A stretch of DNA of 64,000 nucleotides from Blepharisma japonicum (lineage: Eukaryota; Ciliophora; Heterotrichea; Heterotrichida; Blepharismidae): positions 62,001 to 126,000 of the forward strand of contig CATKHK010000061.1 of assembly GCA_949751835.1 (NCBI GenBank), read 5' to 3'. Below, in pieces: positions 45,075-55,232 of this stretch (within the stretch, counting starts at the first letter, position 1; every line of letters starts with the position of its first letter). Both the position numbers and the translations under genes were made by a program. The notes under the pieces are model-generated. The model was not told the origin of the DNA and made no database searches. It saw only the letters and a program-made list of their open reading frames with translations.

Positions 45075-46382
45075 CTATAATTCTTCAACATACGTTTTCC
45101 CGTTTTCATAGTAGCTTTGCTCCTTTTTGCTTGATTTTTGATACTTATTCAGAACTTTCAGTCTATTTTCAATAATTCTTGAAATTATATGTTTTGTCTC
45201 CAGTTCGCTTTCACTTTGCACTTCTTGGTAAATTCCTAGAGCTTTCGGCAACGAATACGGGTCATCTTCTTCATCATTATACTCCAGGCTTTGCTTTCTT
45301 CTCTGGCTATGCTCTACATCAAGTTTTGAAATAGAACCCTGCACTACCATCTGAATATTCAATGATTTCAGCAGATCTTCCGTAATAGTCCAAGGAGCAG
45401 CTATGACTACTTCATCGACATATTTCACTGCAAGAACATTTAAGACTCTTTCATACAAATTCATTATAGGATAATTCGAGCCTTTATGCTGATTTACAGT
45501 CAAGTCATCATGAACTCCCACAATCAAAAAATCGCCTAGCTCTTTAGCTTTTTTCAGTGTCTCTACATGGCCAATATGAAACAAATCAAAAGAACCGTCC
45601 ACATAAATTATTTTTCCTTCAGGCCTTCTGGTTCTATTTGCAAATTCTGATATTCTCCTGGTGGTGGCGATGAAATTCGATTTATAGTTAATGTCAGTTG
45701 CTATCATGGGCTCAGAATAAGATGCTTTATTTTCGACTGTCATAAGAAGAAGCTTACCGACGATCATTGTTGTCGATATTCCTTCAGTCCTTTTAATTAT
45801 TTTAAACCTGCCAGCATTTTTCAGCTGACCATAAGCATCTACGCCTTCTGAGTTTATAGCGATGTCATCTCCATGGGCGATGTAGCGACAGTTTAATGAA
45901 TCAAGCCATCCTTCTGTGGCGCTATAAGGGGCATTTTCTACTACTTCGTCTACCCATTTGCAAGCTCTTACCATAGATAAACGTTCTTGGTTAGTCATTA
46001 CTGGCATTCCTTTGTTTCTGACAATTTCTTCGTCGTTGTGAACTCCTACAACGAGAATCTTGCCTAGCATTTTGGCTTGACGAATAGCATTGAAATGACC
46101 ACTGTGCATGATATCCCAGCACCCATCGATGTATATTCTATCGGGATCTGCCCTAACTCTTGATAAAGTTAAGATTTCACTAGAATTGTAGCTGCTTACA
46201 AAACTTAGTAATTCTTCAGTATTTTGATTGAATTCGGTAGTAACTTGCTGAGCCAGTAAATGATTTGTCGTGAACATATCTTGCATCATTGGGATGAATT
46301 GAGAGTTCTGATTAAAAAACAACGCTGCTTTGCATAGTGTCATGAAGAAATGACGCTTGTCCTCGAAAGCAATTTCTGGCAT
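45075..46382 (-). CDS. PCYT2: ethanolamine-phosphate cytidylyltransferase, 435 aa
   Basis: It makes CDP-ethanolamine for phosphatidylethanolamine synthesis (Kennedy pathway). Two nucleotidyltransferase domains are in tandem, as only this family has: domain 1 at about 83-215 with DGCWDIMHSGHFNAIRQAK (HSGH 93-96) and KRTEGISTT; domain 2 at about 255-385 with DGSFDLFHIGHVETLKKAK. Domain 2 keeps HIGH but lacks the RTEGxSTT signature, as in known family members where it is inactive. About 80 N-terminal residues precede domain 1, longer than usual. No intron or TGA; a standard ATG start. Confidence 0.95.
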   Translation of the reverse strand: MPEIAFEDKRHFFMTLCKAALFFNQNSQFIPMMQDMFTTNHLLAQQVTTEFNQNTEELLSFVSSYNSSEILTLSRVRADPDRIYIDGCWDIMHSGHFNAIRQAKMLGKILVVGVHNDEEIVRNKGMPVMTNQERLSMVRACKWVDEVVENAPYSATEGWLDSLNCRYIAHGDDIAINSEGVDAYGQLKNAGRFKIIKRTEGISTTMIVGKLLLMTVENKASYSEPMIATDINYKSNFIATTRRISEFANRTRRPEGKIIYVDGSFDLFHIGHVETLKKAKELGDFLIVGVHDDLTVNQHKGSNYPIMNLYERVLNVLAVKYVDEVVIAAPWTITEDLLKSLNIQMVVQGSISKLDVEHSQRRKQSLEYNDEEDDPYSLPKALGIYQEVQSESELETKHIISRIIENRLKVLNKYQKSSKKEQSYYENGKTYVEEL

Positions 46383-46899
46383 CGGAGTTATAAAGTTTAT
46401 TGAAATTATGGATAAGAAAAGAAATGGATATATGGCTTATCATTTCCAACAAAATCACAACTTGAAATTTAACAAAAATTTTAAAGAAATTGGGGCTGAA
46501 TCGATAAATAATTTTTTTTAAAAATAAGTTTCATCAAGAGACAGAAAAACTGAGAATATGCTGGACTACAGTAGAAACTCATATTTGGTGCCTAAAGTAT
46601 TTTATAGAATTATAGGTGCCAAATTATAATAAATTATGATTTAGAGAGTAAATTATGTTTCAATTCCAATTAAAATTATCATAATTGATTTTAGTCAACA
46701 GCAGTAATTAGAGATGATGTCATCGAAATCCTACCATTTTGATATCATTTGGGTCTTATTAAATTCTGTTTAACTTAAAATCAAAACAAGTTTCATAAGT
46801 TTATATTCTTTTAAATTAAAAAGTGAGAAAACTTGTGGCTTTATATAAAAACTGCTCCCCATTTAATTTTTTATAATTATTAGTATTGTTGATATAATT
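46383..46899. other. intergenic, AT-rich
   Basis: About 517 bp between two minus-strand genes. Nothing coding, no RNA gene and no repeat recognised. Confidence 0.45.
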
Positions 46900-49800
46900 T
46901 TATTCCCAATCTTCTTGTGATTTAAGTCTATTGATCTGCTCTTTAGAAGGCTTCTTATCCTTAAGCTGCGCTTTCTTAAACAATTCTTTTCTTCTTTTGA
47001 TTTCAGCTTCAGTCAATTCAGGTCGTTCAGGGACTATAAGTGTTATCTTTATTCCTTTCTTTTCGCTCCCTTCTTGCTTTAAAATTCCTTTTATTTCAGG
47101 CTCAGGGCTAGCCTCATAATTTGGTAAATCACGCACAGTAATTAAAGGAGAAGGCTCTTCAGATTGATTTCGAGATTTTGGACTAGGTGATAACTCAGCT
47201 TGGCCTTGGCTTTCTATATTTAATGGAGAAATTCTACCATCAGAATTTAATTGTAATGAATTTATTTGAATTTTGTCGCGAGCTTGAATGTCTTGCGAAG
47301 TCTTTCTCTGTGCTGGAGATTGAAGATCTTGCGAAAATTTTCGTTGAACTGGAGCTTGAAGGTCTTGCGAAAATTTTCTCTGAGTTGGGGCTTGAGCGCC
47401 CTGAGTGAATTTACGCTGAATATCATTAAAGTATGGAGATTTATCTGGGTCATCAGAAAATGAGACTAAGCTTTCTTGTTTTTTTGTTTCTTCTTCGCTT
47501 TCTCCATTGTCTTTTTTCTTAGGTATTCCATAGTATTTTCCTTCAAAAGGTTTAGTATCGATTGGTGGCTTTACCTTTTTTATCTTTGGTTTAGAAAATG
47601 GGCTATGAATTGGAGGCTTAACTGAAGTGGTTTCGTCCTCGCTGCTTTCTTCTTCATCTTCTGGTAGTTTTGACTTAATAATTGAAGTTTTCCCTTTAGT
47701 TTCTTCATGCAGCTCTTTTGCAAAATAATTTGGAATTTTGATACCTTTTGTACCTTTGATTTCTCCATGAATGAAAATTCCAGCATATGCGCTGCCATTT
47801 GGCCATGTTAAAACACCATATCCATGAGGTTCATCTTCAAAAAATTCTCCATTATAAATGCTTCCATCTTCAAGTTCCAGCCTCCCTTTCCCATGCCGAA
47901 CTCCCGACTGAAAATCTCCTTCATAAGTCCACTTTCCTGTTACCTCAGTTCCTTTTCCGTGGTATAAGTCATATTCCCAGTCTCCAACATAGCCAACTCC
48001 ATTCGTTTTCCAGAGTGAGCCAAAGCCAAGCTTCATATCAAGCACCCATCTTCCCTCAAATACATCTCCTCTGATTGTTATAACTCTGCCAAGTCCACAT
48101 CGCTTATTATCTCTCCAGAATCCTTCATATAAATGGTTTAAGGTCAGTTCCATTCCTATGCCATGTCTTTTTCCCTTTCTAGTTAATTGACCTTTATAAT
48201 AAAGCCCTTTTTTGCTCTCAATTCAGTCAGTGTAATATTTTGATCTTTTAGTTTTTTTAGTATCTTTATCGTAATAAACGAATTTTCCTAATGATTCTCT
48301 CATTCCAGCAAGCACCATGTAATAGCTTTCACTTATATCAGATATTTTAGGGATATCAAAAAAATCAAACTCTTCTAAAACATCCTCAATAGTCATCTGC
48401 TTATAATTTGTTGTTGGGCAATTATTTCTTTTAATTGGTGATACTAATCCCTCTAATTTTCGCTCTGCTGTATATAAATCAACTAACTGATCTTCAACAA
48501 ATGAATTTTCTCCGCTTTCATCAGAACTGTCGACCATAATCTTATCAAGCCTTCCTTTATGTCGCTCTTTACTAATATTGATATAGCTTGGCTCTTTAGC
48601 TGCTATATTAAATGACATACTTTCGCTTAGTTCACTCACAGATCTCTGTTCTTCTTTACTTTCTTCTAATTCGTCTACATCTCTAGATATAGACGATCTA
48701 GAAGCGGATATCTGAGATGAATTTAAGCTTTGATTAGAAGGCAAGTCTTTTTTCCTAGCTAGCTGCTCTAGCAGCTTATCTAGGTCAACTGGTTGCTCCT
48801 CTCCTGCACTTTTATATTTCTTTACATTTATACTGCTAAATGTATTTTTTGGAAGATTTAAAGATGGCATGTACTGCGGGTAATCTTTTTCAGAATCAAA
48901 TTCAATACTAATTTGTAGAGCTTCTTTATTTTTTGTGTCAATTATTTCAGTTTCTCTAACCTTCTTTTTGGTTTTCTTAAGATCAGGCTGTGTAAAGCTT
49001 TCACTTTGAACGCTTGATGATGTATCTACTCTTATTTGTGGCCCAATAATCTTTTGATCTTTCTTTTTAGCTGGGGATTTTTCTATTTCTGCTGCTTCTT
49101 TTTTAGAAGACGCCACGCTTCCTTTATCTAGTTTATTGTCTGATGCTTCTTCTCTAAATGATTGTTGAATGCTGCTTCTTTTACTGTCTATTTCCGCTTT
49201 GATATCTTTAGGTTTTATAGGTGTGCGAACATTTACCTTGCTATCATTAACTGACGATCTTTGCGACTGGTTTATGGATGAATTTGGAAGTTCAATTTCA
49301 GCTTTAGGCTTGATAAGGAGTTCTGGGGCTTTAGTTTTTGTAGCTTTTAGGCTATCAAAATCTCTTGGATGCAATACCTGAGGGATTTTTATTTCAAAAC
49401 TTGAAGAGTCACCATCTAACGTTTGCATTCTCACTTCTGGTTGTGGCTTGCGTTTTTCTTCGGGGTCAAAAATGCTGTCTTCTTTTTTATTTGTTAAAAA
49501 ATCTGTTATGCCTGGCCCTCGAAATGAGTCTCCTCCTTTGATATCTTCAGAGTGAAAAGATATAGATTCTTCACCTTCTTTTTGTTGAAATTCTCCAATT
49601 GAAATCCTAGGCTTTGAGTCACTTGAGCTTGTATCTTGAAAGACTCCTTTTGCTTTAGAAGTTATACTTTTTTTAGGTTTAGACTGACTAAGAGAGACCA
49701 AAAGCTCTTCATCACTTTCTGATAACGCTTTACTTTTTTCTTCAGAAACCTTACTAACTGAAAGTGAGCTTTTTTCACTTTTGATTTCATTGATTAATTT

Positions 49801-50652
49801 TCCATCTCTCCATATTCCAACTATTGATGGCTTTCCTGGCTGAGCAAGCTCTCCTTTTCCATGCATTTTGTCGTTTTCCCACAACCCTTTATAGATTTTT
49901 CCATCTACCCATTCCATAGTCCCAAAACCATGGATTTTTCCTTTTGAAAAATTTCCTCTATAAGTTTTTTCTTTTGGCCATATCAAATGCCCAGTACCAT
50001 TCATCATCTCATTAAGCCATTCTCCTTCATATTGTCTTCCGTCTGGCCATATAAATAATCCTTTATCAGATCTATTATCATTTTTAAAGTTCCCTTTATA
50101 AAAAGAGCCATCAGCATATGTAAATTCTCCGTAGCCTTTTTTTACTCCATTGCTGAATTCCCCTACATATTTGCCTCTACTAGAAATTTCCGTTCCTCTG
50201 CCATGAGGAATTTTATCTTTAACGTTGCCTTCATATGATTTCCCATTACTTCAATTTATTTTTGCGTGGCCAACTAATATTTTTCCATTTCATTCGCCTT
50301 CATAGGCAGTCCCATTGCTGTCGATAAACCTCCCGTGTCCCATTGGGATCATTTGTCTGAAAAATCCTTCAAAAATTTCACCAGTTTTATACAGCATAAC
50401 TCCAAATCCAGTTTCTGTGTCCGGATCAATAGCCCCAGAAAAGACCCCATCAAAGGTTTCGCCAGTCTTACAAGATGGTCCTAAGCCTATTTGATCGGCA
50501 GAAAATGGACCTAAAGTCGAATAAGTTTTTCTGACAGTTTTTGATATATAGAGAGGATATTTCTGGAATAGCTCTAGCATAATATCGCCTGGTGGCTGTA
50601 AGGTTGGAGTGATTTGATGTTTCGGGTCTGAATTTTCAACTTTAATAGACAT
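46900..50652 (-). CDS. large MORN-repeat protein, 1250 aa
   Basis: One uninterrupted frame of 1251 codons; TGA-coded Trp at YEGEW, YYTDW and others. Two MORN arrays: at about residues 65-280 (for example GRQYEGEWLNEMMNGTGHLI, GKIYKGLWENDKMHGKGEL) and at about 810-985 (GSIYNGEFFEDEPHGYGVLTW). Between them lie about 520 disordered Ser/Lys/Glu residues. The C-terminal third is also disordered and contains four 12-residue units based on RKFSQDLQAPVQ. MORN arrays bind phosphoinositides or build membrane and cortex scaffolds. In ciliates a cortical or basal-body function is plausible, by inference. No catalytic domain is seen. Confidence 0.9.
47279..47418 (-). repeat. four-unit 36-bp tandem repeat in MORN gene
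   Basis: The encoded units are RKFTQGAQAPTQ, RKFSQDLQAPVQ, RKFSQDLQSPAQ and RKTSQDIQARD, differing by point changes. It sits in the disordered C-terminal part of the protein and each unit has an Arg-Lys-x-Ser type phosphorylation site. Confidence 0.85.
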
Positions 50653-50737
50653 TTAATAACTAACCAAACTAGCTGTTTTAATATTTTAATATAAATTTAT
50701 AATAGAAAGCATTGATATTGGAAAGGAAATCGTTAAA

Positions 50738-52237
50738 TTATCTGCCAAACCAACCTTTGACTGATGAAAAGAATCCTTTTGGTTTTGCTTTTTCTTGCAG
50801 ATTCGGATACTCGATGGTGTCAATTGCCAAATCATAAAAGACAGATTTACAGCTGATAGGCTGCAATACAGGAGGAAAATCTTCTTTCTTCGCAACTAAC
50901 TTAAGTGCAGAAATATCAGGAACTTCATCTCTAAGCGCTAAAGCTGCTTCTAGTTTGGCTTCTAGCACCTTCACCTCATCAGTCTTCCCACCTAGCTCAT
51001 CGCATCTCTGTAAAAGTGCATAAGCTTCCAATAATCTATCACTATACAAATTGACCAAACTCATATAATAAGCTCTCTTAGCCCTGATTTCGTTTTCCCT
51101 CGTGTCATCTTCTAAAGCTTTTAAGCTTGCTAATATGGTATCATAAATTTTCACAATTTCTTGAGGCTTTCCTTTGACTCTTCCTCCTTTTATTGCAATA
51201 TCAATTTCGTCTTCGAATTTTTCTTCAGCCTGTCGTGCCAGTTCTAAATTTCTTTCAACAACCCTTCCTTTTTTGATTTGTTGGATTGCTTCTAAGAGCT
51301 GTCCCCAAATTGCAGCTTCTCCCACGTCGCCTGATGCTTGGCTTTCATCTTTGTCTTTTTTAATATATCTGCAAGCTTCATCATAATATCCAAAGGCTTC
51401 TGTATATAAATCCAATTTATTGCTTGCTCTTTCTAAAGCCATAAATACTTCTTCTGCTTTCTGCAACGCAAGTCTTGCTTTTTCATTCCTAACTGTGTAG
51501 TTTTTTCCTTTAATATTTATCTCTCCTGCATTTTGTACTCTTTGCTGCCTGGATTCTGCTAATAAACTTTCTATTTGTGCATTGAGGAGTTCAGATTCGG
51601 GAGACTGCGAAAATTTCAAGTCAAGCAGCTCTTGGGTGGAGACTGAGTTTCCCAGTTGATGCTGGCAGTACCTGATCATTGGCTCCAAGCTTGATAATTT
51701 CTGCTGGATTGCGACCACTTCAATAGTGTCAGCGACTTCTGATAATCTTTGATATACAGCTTGAGAGGCTAAAAATGAATCTCGAGCTTTTTCCCACTGC
51801 TGCTGCTCTAGATCTAGATATCCAGTCATTAAGGACTTATAAGCTTGAGCTTCAAGAGTACTTTTTACGTCTCCAACGGCATTTACAGCATGCTCTAATG
51901 CTTCACTCCATTTGACGGCTTTACGAAGTCTGGTTAATAGATGCCTTTTTGCTTTGGCTGATGATGATAAGGATAGATGCTGCCTTAGCTGCATAGCATA
52001 GCTCCATGATCTTTCTGCATTATACAGAAGCATTAAGATATACCTAGGGTCTTGGCACAGGTCTGTTGTGATTTGTTTTTGCTGGAATTTTCCTCTTCCA
52101 AAAGTAAATTTAGCGGATTTTCGGAGCCGACGGAGTTTTTGAGCACAGTATCTGCGATATCTTAAGTAATCAGAGTGCCTGAGCCCGTTTTGGGTCTGTG
52201 AAGCTTTTACAGTCTCAATAATCTCTACTTTGACCAT
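50738..52237 (-). CDS. SRP68: signal recognition particle subunit SRP68, 499 aa
   Basis: It binds SRP RNA with SRP72 in the ribonucleoprotein that targets nascent secretory proteins to the ER. The signature at residues 15-40 (QNGLRHSDYLRYRRYCAQKLRRL) is the SRP68 RNA-binding start. ERSWSYAMQLRQHLS and RLRKAVKWSEALE follow in the expected order. The rest is TPR-like helical, ending in a basic GFFSSVKGWFGR. It is shorter than the animal protein (about 620). ATG at 52237 (MVKVEIIET), TAA stop, no TGA or intron. Confidence 0.93.
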   Translation of the reverse strand: MVKVEIIETVKASQTQNGLRHSDYLRYRRYCAQKLRRLRKSAKFTFGRGKFQQKQITTDLCQDPRYILMLLYNAERSWSYAMQLRQHLSLSSSAKAKRHLLTRLRKAVKWSEALEHAVNAVGDVKSTLEAQAYKSLMTGYLDLEQQQWEKARDSFLASQAVYQRLSEVADTIEVVAIQQKLSSLEPMIRYCQHQLGNSVSTQELLDLKFSQSPESELLNAQIESLLAESRQQRVQNAGEINIKGKNYTVRNEKARLALQKAEEVFMALERASNKLDLYTEAFGYYDEACRYIKKDKDESQASGDVGEAAIWGQLLEAIQQIKKGRVVERNLELARQAEEKFEDEIDIAIKGGRVKGKPQEIVKIYDTILASLKALEDDTRENEIRAKRAYYMSLVNLYSDRLLEAYALLQRCDELGGKTDEVKVLEAKLEAALALRDEVPDISALKLVAKKEDFPPVLQPISCKSVFYDLAIDTIEYPNLQEKAKPKGFFSSVKGWFGR

Positions 52238-52526
52238 TTTTAGTTAGCTAATCATATAACTATCTTTAATGCCCCAGATTTGATTATGCACTCTGTGTAG
52301 TTTTGTAAATATTTTAAGTGTATATTATAAGCAATATGAGGAAATTAATTTTTATTTTACTTAAAAACCTCAGTCCGTAATAAGCCAAATTAACTATATT
52401 TCTTCAATCTTCTGCTTAAAGCCATAGAAAATTGTCTCATGATCCTTTAGTGTTGATTTATAATACTATGAATAATAATAATAATAATATTTTTCCCCAT
52501 AAAAAGCATAATCGTTAAATTTAAAA

Positions 52527-53630
52527 ATGTTATCACAAGTTGAATGCTTAAACAGAAGAAAATTCAGCAAAACTCAAAACAAAACTCGCATAAAAGAGCT
52601 CTCCATAAGCAACCAGGATTCTTCGAACGAAGCAATTCAACTTGGCAGCTTTACCCCTTCTATTAATGTTCAGTCACGAATAAGACCGAAATACATACAA
52701 AGGCCTTTAACACAGAAGAATATAAATTCTCCAAAATGCTCGTCAAGCTTTAAATTCAAATTTGAAGATAATGACGAAGTTTCTCGCTCTTTCAATAATA
52801 CCTTACGATTCTCCAATTCCAAAAAGGAAAATTTTAAATCCCCAATCATCAACTCCCCTCGATCCCTTAATTCTTCAATGAAGCTCAACCAAATCGTAAA
52901 ACAAGTCAAGCCTGTCGGACTTTCTGGGGAACTCGCATACAAAGAGCATCTGTTCCAAACTTTTCAAGCTATGAAATTTATAAAAAACATTAAACCTATA
53001 GACCCAGAAGCTCTACAGCTAAAAACAGTCAATCTTCCAAGGAGAAAGGGATATGAAAACGCGAAAACTGTTATTTTTGACCTAGACGAAACATTGGTGC
53101 ATTGCTGTGAAAATCCGTTAGACGCGGATATTCCACTAGCAGTAACTTTTCCCAATGGAGATAGGCTTGATGTAGGGATAAATGTCAGGCCTTATGCTAG
53201 AGAATGTTTGCTTGCAGCTTGCCAACAATTTGAAGTAATTGTATATACTGCATCCCAACAGTGCTATGCTGACGAAGTCCTCGATTATTTAGATCCAAGT
53301 AGAGAAATTATCCATCATAGACTTTATAGAGAAAAATGTGTAGTTAACGAAGGGATGTATATAAAAGATTTAAGAGTCATAGGCAATAGAAGACTAAAAG
53401 ATATGTTGATTATTGATAACTCAGCTTATAGCTTTGCTCATCAGATTGATAATGGAATTCCGATAATTTCATGATATAATGATAGCAATGACAGGGAGCT
53501 TTATAAGTTGATAGATTACTTAAAAGTGGTTGCGAAAAGTAATGATGTGAGGAGTGTAAATAGGCAGACGTTCCATTTGGAATCATTTTATGATGATTAT
53601 ATGCATGATTTTATGCGAAAGGAAAATTAA
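52527..53630 (+). CDS. SCP/FCP-type HAD phosphatase, 367 aa
   Basis: A small CTD-phosphatase-family member (SCP/Dullard type), a Mg2+-dependent Ser phosphatase. The catalytic motif is DLDETL at about residues 185-190. VRPYARECL, VIVYTASQQCYADEVLDYLD and MLIIDNSAYSFAHQIDNGIPI follow as in CTDSP proteins. A TGA-coded Trp (IISW) reaches YNDSNDRELYKLIDYL, the family ending. The N-terminal 140 residues are basic, Ser/Asn-rich and disordered. Stop TAA at 53628. No intron. Confidence 0.94.
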
Positions 53631-53857
53631 GGGAAATGTTTTGATGCACTTATAAGCTTAATGATATACCTATAAAGATAATTTCTACTTTAAATATAAA
53701 ATTAATATCTACTTTGCAAATTGTTATGATATTTTGAGAAATACTAATATTAATTTCCTACATCTTCGATGTATTTCAGAGCGAGCAAATATTACTTAGC
53801 TTTATCTATTTTAAAACATTTTTCCAAAATGCTTAATTATCATAAATAACGTATAGC

Positions 53858-54580
53858 ATGTCATCTTTTACTTTAAACTCTATAACAAAACTTGACAGTC
53901 TCCCTACACCTGACCAATATGCTCTAGTCCTCAATTCAATCCGACAAAAAATTTCTCTTATCAAGTCTTCTCTACCTTCCCTCAAAAAGCTTCCCAAAGA
54001 AAAGCGAGTCCAAGTCCATTTCAATCTTCAATCTGCCAATGAGCTAGCAGGAAAGCTACAAACCAGCATTTTAAAACTTAGTGACAAGGAAAAACCTCAG
54101 TACTCTAAATGGAAACGAGAACTCGAAAAAGAAGTCAAAGAAATCAAAAAAATTGCCGAAGAAATCGTTAAAATAGAAGAAGTGCTTCATCCTGATGCAG
54201 CAGAACCTACAGAAGAGGACACACTATTAGACAGCCCACAACAACAGAACATGAATTTCGAGCTCCAGCTGCATCATGATATTTTGCAAGAAAGAGATGA
54301 GAAAATAAGTAGGATTTCTCAAGCTATTCGGACTGTTAATGGATTATTAAAAGATGTAAGTGAAATGGTGCTGGAGCAAGGAGAAGTCTTAGACTTAATA
54401 GAAACTAATGTTGAAAAATCAGTGGATAGAAGCAAAAAAGCAATAAATGAGCTTTCTAAAGCCGAAAAACAAAATAAAGTAGGAAGGATGAGATATTGTC
54501 TGGTTGCGATACTGGCTGTATGTCTAGTATTTTTTAGCTCACTGTTGACGTTGAATTATTATAAAAGCACTAATCAATAA
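53858..54580 (+). CDS. Q-SNARE (syntaxin-like), 240 aa
   Basis: A membrane fusion protein. The SNARE helix runs about residues 150-213, ILQERDEKISRISQAIRTVNGLLKD...VLEQGEVLDLIETNVEK, with the zero-layer Gln in VLEQGEVLD. The C-terminal span RYCLVAILAVCLVFFSSLLTL anchors it, leaving a short luminal tail. The N-terminal helices (about 15-115) form a three-helix regulatory bundle. The order fits a Qa syntaxin of the endosomal/TGN type; the subtype is uncertain. It is followed by a four-pass protein 22 bp downstream. Confidence 0.92.
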   Translation: MSSFTLNSITKLDSLPTPDQYALVLNSIRQKISLIKSSLPSLKKLPKEKRVQVHFNLQSANELAGKLQTSILKLSDKEKPQYSKWKRELEKEVKEIKKIAEEIVKIEEVLHPDAAEPTEEDTLLDSPQQQNMNFELQLHHDILQERDEKISRISQAIRTVNGLLKDVSEMVLEQGEVLDLIETNVEKSVDRSKKAINELSKAEKQNKVGRMRYCLVAILAVCLVFFSSLLTLNYYKSTNQ

Positions 54581-54602
54581 AATATGATAAGATTGATTAT
54601 AA

Positions 54603-55097
54603 ATGGTAGACAAAAAAGTTACTTGGCTCGGAAGATATAGAGTGGCCACAGCATTGACATTAGGAGTCTTAGAGCTTGGATATGTGATTGCATTGACGTT
54701 AATTTTATTATCAAATGAAAATGATTGTGATATGCCGATACGACTTTGGCTGCAAGTTTTACTATCTGTCTTCTGCTTCCATTTGATTTTATTGGTCATT
54801 TCTGAAATCAGCACTCCACATTGTCCTTATTATTTATCAAGCTTTCTAAGTGTATTCTCAGCTTCTTTAAATGCAATATTAGGGACTTTTATGGTTGTCT
54901 GGCTTATTTTAGGGAACATTTGATATTATAGTGTCAATGATTCTTGTAAAACAGATTTTTATGAAGGGTATATGGCTACTTTTGTGATTTTAGTTGTTTA
55001 TTATGTATTTCTTGCATCTGCATGCTGTATGGGATGTTTGTTGATAATAATGATTAGCCTTGGGAGTGGAATCACTAATAAAGCTGCTGATTATTAA
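54603..55097 (+). CDS. four-pass membrane protein, 164 aa
   Basis: ATG at 54603 through a TGA Trp (GNIW) to TAA at 55095. Four spans: ALTLGVLELGYVIALTLILL, LWLQVLLSVFCFHLILLVIS, LSVFSASLNAILGTFMVVWLIL and ATFVILVVYYVFLASACC. Between spans 3 and 4 is a short extracellular-type loop with Cys. Small proteins of this shape are common in ciliates and unassigned. It is co-directional with the SNARE and starts 22 bp after its stop. Confidence 0.78.
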
Positions 55098-55232
55098 TGA
55101 TAAAGAACCATACTTATTTTTAGGATTAAAACACACATATATTAGAATTATTCTTATAGCTAATAATCCTTAAAATAAGTTTACATTGGTACACTTCATT
55201 TTATAATATATTGGTTAAGGTTAAATAAAATA

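Noticed and set aside
47187-48074. Several plus-strand frames over the MORN gene
   Set aside because: They are shadows of the MORN and repeat-coding sequence on the other strand; no start context or known motif.
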